Shown: positions 1 through 5,876 of the stretch, in pieces | Position numbering within the stretch: position 1 is the stretch's first letter | Layout of the letters: every line of letters starts with the position of its first letter | DNA from: Chloroflexia bacterium | Lineage (GTDB): Bacteria > Chloroflexota > Chloroflexia > Thermobaculales > Thermobaculaceae | Reading direction: 5' to 3' | NCBI GenBank assembly: GCA_013695265.1 | Contig: JACDAU010000051.1 | Coordinates: 1 to 5,941 of the forward strand | DNA length: 5,941 bases | Translations under genes and position numbers: made by a program | Notes under the pieces: model-generated | What the model saw: only the letters and a program-made list of their open reading frames with translations | Database searches by the model: none | Told to the model about the DNA's origin: nothing

Positions 1-67
1 GCGTCATCGCCTCCGCGAAGAACGGGTCGTCCGACCCCGGCAACTGCTCCGTATCCAGACCTTCCAT
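1..67 (-). CDS. N-terminal fragment of an unidentified protein (runs off left edge)
   Basis: An ATG at 65-67 on the minus strand opens a frame with no stop to the window edge, giving 22 residues that begin MEGLDTEQLPGSDDPFF. The start is supported by a GAGAGG ribosome binding site (about 73-78) five bases upstream and by a strong extended -10 promoter about 36 bases upstream. The peptide is acidic, with no signal peptide or membrane segment, so the product is probably cytoplasmic. Too little is present to name a family. It lies after the terminator of the upstream two-gene unit, so it is probably a separate transcription unit in the same direction. Confidence 0.6.
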   Translation of the reverse strand, partial: MEGLDTEQLPGSDDPFFAEAMT

Positions 68-102
68 CCACACCTCTCGCCGCGCTACCTTGCCTGGTGT
101 GG

Positions 103-111
103 ATTATAACA
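103..111 (-). promoter_or_regulatory. Extended -10 promoter for the left-edge gene
   Basis: Read on the minus strand this is TGTTATAAT: a perfect TATAAT preceded by the TGn extension. No good -35 lies 17-18 bases upstream (the best is TGCAGG at 127-132), which is tolerable for an extended -10 promoter. The predicted transcription start is near 96, giving a leader of about 29 bases before the ATG at 67. The element lies just downstream of the terminator at 145-163, as expected for a new transcription unit. Confidence 0.65.
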
Positions 112-144
112 GGCGGTCGTAGCGCCCCTGCACTGCTACTCTCC

Positions 145-163
145 AAAACGCCAGAAGATGGCG
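145..163 (-). terminator. Intrinsic terminator after the kinase-like gene
   Basis: On the minus strand a 5-bp stem CGCCA/TGGCG (159-163 with 149-153) encloses the loop TCTTC and is followed directly by four T residues (148-145). It lies 53 bases after the stop of the ASKHA-like gene and before the next promoter. It would end the sigma factor/kinase-like transcript. The stem and T run are short, so efficiency may be moderate. Confidence 0.6.
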
Positions 164-215
164 ATTCATTCCCTGAGCGGCGGTCAGCACACCCGTGCAA
201 CGCCCCTGCCCGCGA

Positions 216-1310
216 TCAGGTGATCGAGAATCCGGGGCCGATCGGTCGGAAACCGTCTGCCGGAGGCGAGAAGCCAACTCCCAGCGCGGTGCCCAGGGTA
301 ATCACTGCCGCGCGCTCCTCGCCCGCAAGGGCGTAGGCTGCGGCCGTCCCATCGTGGAGGAGTGTGACCTCCAGCGGCTGTCCTGCCTGTTCGCTCGCAC
401 GCTGCGACAACCAGATCTCCAGGTTCCCAGCTATGGCAGCCATCGCGGCGAACGGGTCACCGATCCGGGGCAGCGGTTGTCCGTCGCGGATATACGCGGC
501 GAGGCAAACGACAACCGTTGGCGCAAGCGCGACGCCTGGATCGGCCGCCTCACGCGTGGTGTCAGCCACCACAGACGCCACGTACGCCGCGAGTCGGCTC
601 ACTCCCTCGGCGGTCAGTTCAGTCGGGGGCGTCGAGACGGCAGGCAGGAGGCGCAGCGCTGTCAGGGCGCCGTGATGGGACTCGGCGCGCGCCCGCTTGA
701 TGAAGCTGTGCCCGATATCCAGCACAACGGCGGGGGGACCAGCGGGTGGCATCGCCCGCGCCGCCCCAACCAGCGGCAACAACATCGGCCAGCGGGCGAG
801 TTGGACGCTGCAATCGTTGATCCCTGCGTCCCTCAGGGTCTGGGCGGCGTGGGCAACGAGGCGCGGGCCAAGCCGTCCCGCCACCACACCCCCACCGATG
901 TGGACCCGCGTGACGCCCGCCCAGTGACGCCAGTAGCCGTCACCCCACTCCGGGCGCACCGCACGGTTCGCGCGGTCCCCGCGCTTAAGCGTCAGGAGCG
1001 CATACCCCAGGTACGCGCCGAACTGCTCTGCCACCTCCTCGGCCGCCGCGCGGATCGCTGCATCGGGGTGCTCGAAGCACTCGTCGAAGCGCCGCAGCAG
1101 CACATCAGGTTCTGCCACGTTCACTGCGCCAAAACCGAGCTGCCCCGCTCGCGACCGGAGATGGGTGACCAGGGCCGTTGCGGCGAGCAGGTCGTACGCC
1201 AGCGCACCGCGCACCTCGGGCGGCAAGGCCACACCGGGCAGATCCACGACCCGCACACGGTTGAGGGAAGCGTCGGGTGTGAGACGGCATGGGTCCAAGT
1301 CCCCGGTCAC
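216..1310 (-). CDS. ASKHA-superfamily (ROK/glucokinase-like) protein with permuted motif order
   Basis: The product has 364 residues, starts at GTG (1308-1310) and ends at TGA (216-218). An AGGG ribosome binding site lies five bases upstream of the start. Residues 195-206 (VVLDIGHSFIKR) look like the phosphate-1 loop that opens ROK and hexokinase-type kinases. Residues 317-325 (LLHDGTAAA) resemble the ND/DGT segment carrying the catalytic aspartate (D320). Residues 336-347 (VITLGTALGVGF) resemble phosphate-2. Residues 135-150 (RVHIGGGVVAGRLGPR), followed by LPLVGAAR at 178-185, look like the adenosine motif and last helix, which normally lie at the C-terminus of ROK proteins. Here they come before phosphate-1, so the order appears circularly permuted. 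The ROK zinc motif is absent. No signal peptide or membrane segment is seen, so it should be cytoplasmic. A sugar kinase or sugar-sensing role is inference, and no substrate can be named. It starts 40 bases after the sigma factor stop and is probably cotranscribed with it. Confidence 0.85.
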   Translation of the reverse strand: MTGDLDPCRLTPDASLNRVRVVDLPGVALPPEVRGALAYDLLAATALVTHLRSRAGQLGFGAVNVAEPDVLLRRFDECFEHPDAAIRAAAEEVAEQFGAYLGYALLTLKRGDRANRAVRPEWGDGYWRHWAGVTRVHIGGGVVAGRLGPRLVAHAAQTLRDAGINDCSVQLARWPMLLPLVGAARAMPPAGPPAVVLDIGHSFIKRARAESHHGALTALRLLPAVSTPPTELTAEGVSRLAAYVASVVADTTREAADPGVALAPTVVVCLAAYIRDGQPLPRIGDPFAAMAAIAGNLEIWLSQRASEQAGQPLEVTLLHDGTAAAYALAGEERAAVITLGTALGVGFSPPADGFRPIGPGFSIT

Positions 1311-1350
1311 GTTCGCCCTACGCGATTATGGTGGAGGCTGTCCACGCCCG

Positions 1351-2337
1351 CTACACGAGAAAAGCGCGCAGCGTTTCAGAGTAGTCCGGCTGGCGCAGCT
1401 TGCGAAGCGCCTCTTTCTCGATCTGCCGGATGCGCTCTCGCGTCACTCCCAATCGCTTTCCGACCTCCTCCAGCGTGTAAACGTGATCGCCCGCCAAACC
1501 GTACCGCAGCGCCAAGACTCGCTGCTCGCGGTCCGTGAGGCTGCCAAGCGCGCTATGCACCGTCTCGCGCAGCAGCTCGCGCGATACCTGGTCCTGCGGT
1601 TGCGCCTCGCTCGTATCCTCGATAAGGTCTGCAATCGAGCCCTCGCCACCGTCGCTGTATGGCTGCTCCAGGCTCACGGGCTGCTGCGCCGCCTTGACGA
1701 TCTCGCGGACCCGCGCTGGCTGGAGATCGACTTCGCGGGCGATCTCCTCACTCGTCGGCTCCCTGCCCAGTTCCTGGGAAAGCGTCACCGTCACCCGCGA
1801 GACCTGGCTAATCAGGTCAGAGACATGGACTGGCAGCCGTACGACGCGGCTCTGGCTTGCGAGTGCGCGCGTCACCGCCTGGCGGATCCACCACGTCGCG
1901 TACGTGCTGAATCGAAAGCCGCGAGTGTGATCGAACTTCTCCGTCGCACGCATCAGCCCGAGGTTCCCCTCTTCGATGAGATCGGACAGCGGCAAACCAC
2001 GACCGGAATAGCGGCGGGCAATCGAGACAACGAGCCGCAGGTTGCTCTCGATCATCTTGCGACGAGCCTGCTGCCCCTTTTCCGCCTGCTGAACAATCAG
2101 CTTCCGCTCCGCTGGCACCACGTCCTCGTCCAGCCGCTTGCCGGCCTCCTTACCGAGCTCTATGCTCTTCGCGAGCTCGACCTCCTCAGCAGCGGTAAGC
2201 AGGGGGATGACCCCGATGTCCCGAAGGTAGACCGCCACCGAATCCTCGGCGCCGGGCGCCGCGTCCGCTTTTGCGCTGGGCGCGGCCTCCTCGGTGGTGT
2301 CCTGCTCCTCGATCTCTACCTTTTCTCGCAGCGCCAT
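1351..2337 (-). CDS. RNA polymerase sigma factor, sigma-70 family group 1/2 (SigA/RpoD-like)
   Basis: This 328-residue protein directs RNA polymerase core to promoters. Residues 1-30 are a short acidic, alanine-rich tail in place of region 1.1. Region 1.2 is about 32-64 (DSVAVYLRDIGVIPLLT). Region 2 is about 95-166, with the sigma-70 signature DLIEEGNLGLM and the -10-recognition block FRFSTYATWWIRQAVTRAL. Region 3 is about 175-250, including the 3.2 finger SLEQPYSDGGEGSIADLIED. Region 4 is about 261-316, with the -35-binding helix-turn-helix TLEEVGKRLGVTRERIRQIE. All core regions are intact and the C-terminus (LRAFLV) is of SigA/RpoD type. The ATG at 2337 has a GGAG ribosome binding site six bases upstream (2344-2347). 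The length and missing region 1.1 leave open whether it is the primary sigma or a group 2 paralogue (SigB/HrdB-like), so no symbol is assigned. It is the first gene of a probable operon with the ASKHA-like protein. Confidence 0.97.
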   Translation of the reverse strand: MALREKVEIEEQDTTEEAAPSAKADAAPGAEDSVAVYLRDIGVIPLLTAAEEVELAKSIELGKEAGKRLDEDVVPAERKLIVQQAEKGQQARRKMIESNLRLVVSIARRYSGRGLPLSDLIEEGNLGLMRATEKFDHTRGFRFSTYATWWIRQAVTRALASQSRVVRLPVHVSDLISQVSRVTVTLSQELGREPTSEEIAREVDLQPARVREIVKAAQQPVSLEQPYSDGGEGSIADLIEDTSEAQPQDQVSRELLRETVHSALGSLTDREQRVLALRYGLAGDHVYTLEEVGKRLGVTRERIRQIEKEALRKLRQPDYSETLRAFLV

Positions 2338-2528
2338 GTTCTACTCCAGTAATACCGCCGGAACGTCTCCGCACCGACCTGGGCCTGATACATCGTGCAC
2401 GGGCGACAGGGAAATGAACTACAACGCATGCTCGTGACTGATGGCCGCATGTCCATCTCACATGACCTCGGGCTGCTCCCCAGACGGCTTACGCCTTCCC
2501 GCAACACCTCCTCACCACGTCGGCAAGG

Positions 2529-2548
2529 TTTGTGACATCCTTCACAAA
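2529..2548. promoter_or_regulatory. CRP/FNR-type operator palindrome
   Basis: The two 7-bp arms TTTGTGA and TCACAAA are perfect inverted repeats separated by six bases (CATCCT on the plus strand). This contains the classical CRP consensus TGTGA-N6-TCACA with no mismatch, plus symmetrical flanking T/A bases, and it stands out as AT-rich in GC-rich DNA. It lies about 190 bases upstream of the sigma factor ATG, so it could regulate the sigma/kinase-like transcript. The regulator itself is not in the window. The match is read directly; binding by a CRP/FNR-family protein is inference. Confidence 0.6.
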
Positions 2549-2555
2549 GTACTAC

Positions 2556-2579
2556 GCAATACCGTTGCCGCCGGATTGC
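2556..2579. repeat. Inverted repeat beside the CRP-like site
   Basis: GCAAT (2556-2560) pairs with ATTGC (2575-2579), and CCG (2562-2564) pairs with CGG (2572-2574), leaving one bulged A and a 7-base loop. It lies eight bases from the CRP-like palindrome on the upstream side of the sigma gene. It has no T run, so it is not an intrinsic terminator. It may be a second operator half, an RNA hairpin or chance. Confidence 0.35.
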
Positions 2580-2761
2580 ATCTTTCCCGCACTTTTCACC
2601 AAGTCGCGCGAGCGGACCATAGCCCATCCGAATCTCCCTCGCTGGGACCAGTTGTTCGTGCCTCGCACCTGGTTAACCCCGCCCGTGTCGGTTGCGTGAC
2701 GAACCTCGGGCACCGCTGCGGACGATCAGACCAACTTCGCAGACCTCAACGGACCGGTAAT

Positions 2762-2791
2762 CCCGGCGCGATGCGGAGAGCAGGCGCCGGG
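2762..2791. repeat. 8-bp inverted repeat CCCGGCGC/GCGCCGGG
   Basis: Perfect arms at 2762-2769 and 2784-2791 enclose a 14-base loop. It lies 90-120 bases downstream of the hydrolase stop. Neither strand has a T run after it, so a classical intrinsic terminator is unlikely, but it could stabilise the 3' end of the mRNA or help factor-dependent termination. Confidence 0.4.
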
Positions 2792-2808
2792 GTTAGGGAA
2801 CGTGGTCT

Positions 2809-2852
2809 CGCGTGCGCCGAACATCGCTCCTCGGCGGATGCCGGCGCACGCG
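2809..2852. repeat. Long hairpin (11-bp perfect stem) downstream of the hydrolase gene
   Basis: CGCGTGCGCCG (2809-2819) and CGGCGCACGCG (2842-2852) are perfect 11-bp inverted repeats. Inside them CATC (2822-2825) pairs with GATG (2837-2840), giving a two-tier stem with an 11-base loop. It starts 28 bases after the hydrolase stop. It has no T run on either strand. A role in 3' end formation, transcript protection or bidirectional termination is inference from position and stem strength. Confidence 0.5.
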
Positions 2853-2872
2853 TATCAATCAATATGTTGGCG

Positions 2873-2896
2873 CGCCGTGATCAGCGCGTCACGGCG
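2873..2896. repeat. Inverted repeat enclosing the hydrolase stop codon
   Basis: CGCCGTGA (2873-2880) and TCACGGCG (2889-2896) are perfect 8-bp arms with an 8-base loop. On the minus strand the TGA stop of the hydrolase (2881-2883) falls in the loop, so half the stem is coding (the final VAVTR) and half is 3' untranslated. It has no T run. Together with the two hairpins further downstream it forms a 3'-end cluster. Confidence 0.45.
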
Positions 2897-5619
2897 ACCT
2901 TGAGGACGCGCGTGGACGTTGCGGGGATTGAGCCCTTGATCGTCGCCTGCGTCTTCGTGCTATTGAGCACCACCGTCGCGTTGCTGCCCGTTACCCGCTC
3001 CAGCGCGGACGCGCTCCGCACGGCTGTCAGACCGTCCCGGTTCAGGTCCACCGTCAGCGTGTAGCTCTGGGTAGAGGCGGTCTCGTTGCGCAGCGTCAGG
3101 TGCAGGGTGTTGCTGGCCGCCCGGCCAAACCGCTCCACCCACACGTTCCCATTAGTGGAGCGCGCATTCGTCACCGGCGCCCACCCCCCTGCCGCCAGGG
3201 ATCGGTATATCGGCGAGTACGTCGCGAACACCGCCTGAATCGGGTCGGTCACCCACGACGTCTTATCCGTCGCGTGCGGGCCGGTGTAGATGCCGTAGAA
3301 CAGGTTCTGTTGGATCTCGCGGTGCAGCGTCGCGGACGCCATCGGTCCGTCGCCCACACGGTAGTCGAGCGTGCTCACCGGCCTCTGGCTCGCCATTGCG
3401 CGCTTGAGCATCGCGAAGCTGTCTGTCGTGACCTCCGGCCCGGTGTCGTTTCGGCTGGAGAGATCCTGTTCGATGCCAAAGTAGTCAATGTTCGCCGCCA
3501 GGAAGTAGCCGCCCGAGTTGCTCTCGTTCGCATTGAAGTTCGCGGTCAGGAGCATGCCGCGGCTGTGCAGATACGCGGCCAGGCTCCGCGAGTCCTCGAA
3601 CTGTGAGAACACGCCGTTCTGGGTCACCAACCCGCTGTTGTAGCTGAACGTCAGGGGGATCTGCGCGGCTGCCCAATGTGAGCGGCTGAAGTCCTCTACC
3701 CCAGCCCACCGACGCATCCCGGAGACCGAATCCAGATGAATGCCGCTGAGGGTGCCTCCTCCGTCTGAGGCCATCTGCAACGCGCGGTCTACCTGATGCT
3801 TGCGGACCGACCGTGCCCAGTCGTACGGAGCGTTGGGCAGAACCAGCGGTGCCTGATACCACGCCAGCTTGGTGTAATACTGCTCATAGTACAGGCGTCC
3901 ATTGTAGTCGCGCTCCGTGGAGTGCAGCGCGGCCAAAGACTCGTCGCGGATCCGCTCCTGCGTCGGGGTCGTCGGCGTCATGTTCGCGTCAGCCTGCAGC
4001 TTCGCCACCGCCTGATCATACGTCGGCAGCGTGGTGCTGCCCATAGGCTGGAAGTACGCCCCGTGGTGGTTATACGCCGTGGCGTGGATTTTGTACAGAT
4101 TGTCCCACAGCAAGATCCGCGGCAGCGCGGCGCTGTACCCCTGGTTGCCGTCCGTGCCGAGCGCGATCAAGTTCAGGCCCAGGCCATAGTCCGTGACCTT
4201 GCCATCAAGCGAACCGTACGGGGGAGAGAGATACCAGCCGCCCTCGCGCTCAGGGCTGATCCGCCGCGTGAACGAGCTGGGAAACATCTGGTAGTACTTC
4301 AGTGTCGCGGCTCGGAAGCCCCACGCGGGGTCCGAGGTGTATAGCACAAAGGAAAACGACGCCTTCGGACCCATCTTCGTAGCGGCACGGGACAGACCCA
4401 GGTCGAACGTGATCGCCAAACCCTTCGGGGTGTACTGGATACGGAACATCCGCGGCTGGTCCAGCGGGATACCCATTCCCAGCGCGGACTTGCTGTCGTA
4501 CACGACGCGGTACGGATATCGCGAGTTCTGGTTCAGCTTGGAGGTGTCGTGGGCATACGTTAGCCCCGCGCCAATCGTCTCGGCTCGGCGGGCATAGTCG
4601 GCCCATCGCCAGCCCGTTGCATTCACCGGAAGTGTGTACGTCAGTTGCAGTGGCTTGTCCGCCGCGACGGTGCTCCGCACCACCCCATCGACGCGGATGT
4701 GATTCGCGTTCGGCGTGTACGTTGCATCCAGTGCCAGTCCCTGGGCTGTCAGGTCGGCGTGGTGCAACAGCTTGCCGCTGCCATCGGTGCTCGCGCGGAC
4801 CGTGCCGCCGACCGCGGTTTCCGTCTTTTGGAGAAGCCGACCCACGTGGAAGTCGTCGAACCAGACCGTGCCCGATCCGGCAACGATCTGCGTCGTGATC
4901 CGCACCGCGATGAGGTTCTTCTGAGCGCGGAACCCGATAAACGCCTTGTGCCAGTTCGCCGTGTCCGTGTACGCATACGCATACACCGTATTCACCACGC
5001 TCAACTTCGTGAGCAGCTCTACCTTCACACGAACGGGAGAACCGTCGAGCTGGCCGGACTCCCGACCCAGGGCGGCGGTCGGCTTCACGTTCTGCGTCTT
5101 GAACCAGCCGGAGAAGTAGTAGTTCGCATCCCCCTCGACGGGCACCGTCACGCTGAACGAGCCGGATGTGGCCTTCGTTGCGTTGGAGAGCTTCAAGGAG
5201 CGCTTGCCAGTGTGGTACACCGAGGCATCCCACGTGGGCCGGGCGGTCGTCCCTGCGAAGGTCCAGCCATCCGGCACGCGGTTGGCATCGGCATCGGTCT
5301 CGAAGCTGGGGTTGTGGAACAGGTTCGGCATGCCACCGGCCATCCGCACGGAGAACCCGCCGCGCGTAGTGTGGCGAGGGAGGATGCGGCTTCCCACCTT
5401 CATCGACCCCACCGATCCGTCACTGTTTACCCCGAGCGCCACCCCATCGCGCGAAGCAACTGGGAGGGCCGTCGCGCTGGTTGGCAGCAAATCCGCCCCG
5501 CGCGCGACGCCGACAGGTTGCAGCACGGCGGCGAGCAGCACAATGACCGCCAGCAGGCGACACAGCACGCCGCGAACGCCGTGCCCGAAGGTTCGACCTG
5601 TCTTGAAAATCCGTGTCAC
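2881..5619 (-). CDS. Secreted multi-domain glycoside-hydrolase-like protein
   Basis: I choose the GTG at 5617-5619 because GGGAGGG (5625-5631) lies five bases upstream and it leaves a compact signal peptide. The frame stays open upstream to 5811, but that extension is implausible. The product has 912 residues. Residues 1-42 are a Sec-type signal peptide: a basic start, then a hydrophobic core (RLLAVIVLLAAVL), with cleavage near VARGA. Residues 99-260 resemble a CBM4/9-type beta-sandwich, with NPSFETDADANRVPDGW near the start and TVWFDDFHVG at the end. Residues 265-430 are beta-rich. The linker WGFRAATLKYYQMFPSSF (433-450) leads into a probable TIM barrel (455-815). In it GIHLDSVSG places D630 where a beta-4 acid would sit, and FGIEQD offers E717 or D719. 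Residues 825-912 look like a terminal beta domain. No C-terminal anchor is seen, so it should be released or loosely bound outside the cell. Carbohydrate hydrolysis is inferred from the architecture; I cannot assign a GH family or substrate. Confidence 0.9.
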   Translation of the reverse strand: MTRIFKTGRTFGHGVRGVLCRLLAVIVLLAAVLQPVGVARGADLLPTSATALPVASRDGVALGVNSDGSVGSMKVGSRILPRHTTRGGFSVRMAGGMPNLFHNPSFETDADANRVPDGWTFAGTTARPTWDASVYHTGKRSLKLSNATKATSGSFSVTVPVEGDANYYFSGWFKTQNVKPTAALGRESGQLDGSPVRVKVELLTKLSVVNTVYAYAYTDTANWHKAFIGFRAQKNLIAVRITTQIVAGSGTVWFDDFHVGRLLQKTETAVGGTVRASTDGSGKLLHHADLTAQGLALDATYTPNANHIRVDGVVRSTVAADKPLQLTYTLPVNATGWRWADYARRAETIGAGLTYAHDTSKLNQNSRYPYRVVYDSKSALGMGIPLDQPRMFRIQYTPKGLAITFDLGLSRAATKMGPKASFSFVLYTSDPAWGFRAATLKYYQMFPSSFTRRISPEREGGWYLSPPYGSLDGKVTDYGLGLNLIALGTDGNQGYSAALPRILLWDNLYKIHATAYNHHGAYFQPMGSTTLPTYDQAVAKLQADANMTPTTPTQERIRDESLAALHSTERDYNGRLYYEQYYTKLAWYQAPLVLPNAPYDWARSVRKHQVDRALQMASDGGGTLSGIHLDSVSGMRRWAGVEDFSRSHWAAAQIPLTFSYNSGLVTQNGVFSQFEDSRSLAAYLHSRGMLLTANFNANESNSGGYFLAANIDYFGIEQDLSSRNDTGPEVTTDSFAMLKRAMASQRPVSTLDYRVGDGPMASATLHREIQQNLFYGIYTGPHATDKTSWVTDPIQAVFATYSPIYRSLAAGGWAPVTNARSTNGNVWVERFGRAASNTLHLTLRNETASTQSYTLTVDLNRDGLTAVRSASALERVTGSNATVVLNSTKTQATIKGSIPATSTRVLKVAVTR

Positions 5620-5624
5620 GCAGA

Positions 5625-5631
5625 CCCTCCC
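5625..5631 (-). promoter_or_regulatory. Ribosome binding site deciding the hydrolase start
   Basis: The minus strand reads GGGAGGG, then five bases, then GTG. This favours the GTG at 5619 over the in-frame ATG eleven codons upstream (5652). That ATG has GGAG too far away (11 bases) and AAGGA directly against the codon. Confidence 0.6.
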
Positions 5632-5668
5632 GCAATACTTCTTGAGAACCATTCCTTCTATTACTCCT

Positions 5669-5677
5669 ACAATAACA
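5669..5677 (-). promoter_or_regulatory. Probable extended -10 promoter of the hydrolase gene
   Basis: The minus strand reads TGTTATTGT, a TATTGT hexamer (four of six matches to TATAAT) with a TGn extension. It lies in an AT-rich patch (about 5635-5690) that contrasts with the GC-rich surroundings. No clear -35 is seen. Transcription would start near 5662, giving a leader of about 43 bases to the GTG start and almost none to the ATG at 5652. Confidence 0.4.
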
Positions 5678-5764
5678 AGCTCTTTCCAGCACATGGCCCT
5701 GGCTGCGTAGCCCATAGGTACTGTTTCCCGCAGCAAGCGTCTCTTAGCACACAGCCATACAGCA

Positions 5765-5817
5765 GCGCGACCTGCCACCAGAACCCGTGCTTCCGCGTGG
5801 TGGCAGCGCACTCGCGC
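5765..5817. repeat. Imperfect long inverted repeat between divergent genes
   Basis: CTGCCACCA (5772-5780) pairs perfectly with TGGTGGCAG (5798-5806). Outside it GCGCGA (5765-5770) pairs with TCGCGC (5812-5817), with one unpaired base on one side and five on the other. The outer arm ends two bases before the -35 of the reductase promoter. It may be an operator for a dimeric regulator or a structural barrier between divergent units; no T run supports an intrinsic terminator. Confidence 0.5.
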
Positions 5818-5819
5818 CC

Positions 5820-5848
5820 TTGAGCTACGGAGCGGCTTGGGCTATAGT
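5820..5848 (+). promoter_or_regulatory. Sigma-70-type promoter of the reductase gene
   Basis: TTGAGC (5820-5825) and TATAGT (5843-5848) are separated by exactly 17 bases, and each matches the -35/-10 consensus closely. Transcription would start near 5855, about 22 bases before the ATG. This is the best two-element promoter in the window. Confidence 0.65.
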
Positions 5849-5858
5849 CACCACGTAC

Positions 5859-5866
5859 GAGGAGGG
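5859..5866 (+). promoter_or_regulatory. Ribosome binding site of the reductase gene
   Basis: GAGGAGGG lies ten bases upstream of the ATG at 5877. A second in-frame ATG at 5883 would lie sixteen bases away, so the first is preferred. Confidence 0.65.
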
Positions 5867-5876
5867 AAGCGCGCAA

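Larger units (their letters stand above)
2338..2880. other. 543-base non-coding region between the hydrolase and sigma genes
   Basis: This stretch is downstream of the hydrolase and upstream of the sigma gene, both on the minus strand. Its left part holds the sigma ribosome binding site, a CRP-like palindrome and a hairpin beside it; its right part holds strong inverted repeats. I saw no tRNA, T-box or riboswitch consensus and no convincing sigma-70 promoter. The best -10-like string, TGTATC near 2387-2392, has no credible -35. The region is less GC-biased at codon-like positions than the genes around it, which argues against a missed gene. Confidence 0.7.

Noticed and set aside
123..209. Direct 9-base repeat CGCCCCTGC at 123-131 and 201-209
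   Set aside because: It is short, GC-rich and imperfect in its flanks; expected by chance and with no sign of an attachment site or mobile element.
195..1538. Long plus-strand open frame (447 codons) antisense to the kinase-like gene
   Set aside because: It is arginine- and proline-rich, has no recognisable domain or good ribosome binding site, and spans the boundary of two well-supported minus-strand genes. It is a typical shadow frame of GC-rich coding DNA.
1165..2352. Plus-strand open frame (395 codons) antisense to the sigma gene
   Set aside because: The minus strand encodes all conserved sigma-70 regions in order; this is its complement.
2448..2464. Small inverted repeat CATGT/ACATG in the sigma upstream region
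   Set aside because: Arms of five bases with a seven-base gap are common by chance.
2338..2880. Possible T-box, riboswitch or tRNA in the region upstream of the sigma gene
   Set aside because: I looked for a T-box core, common riboswitch consensus strings and a GGTTCRANNCC T-arm and found none convincingly placed.
4250..5233. Second minus-strand open frame (327 codons) and plus-strand frame 4645-5823 across the hydrolase gene
   Set aside because: Both lie within the hydrolase coding region in other frames, have low-complexity R/G/P-rich translations and no domain signal.
5620..5811. Longer hydrolase start at 5811 adding 64 residues
   Set aside because: The extension crosses the probable promoter and the divergent inverted repeat and would bury the signal peptide. 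The GTG at 5619 has a far better ribosome binding site.
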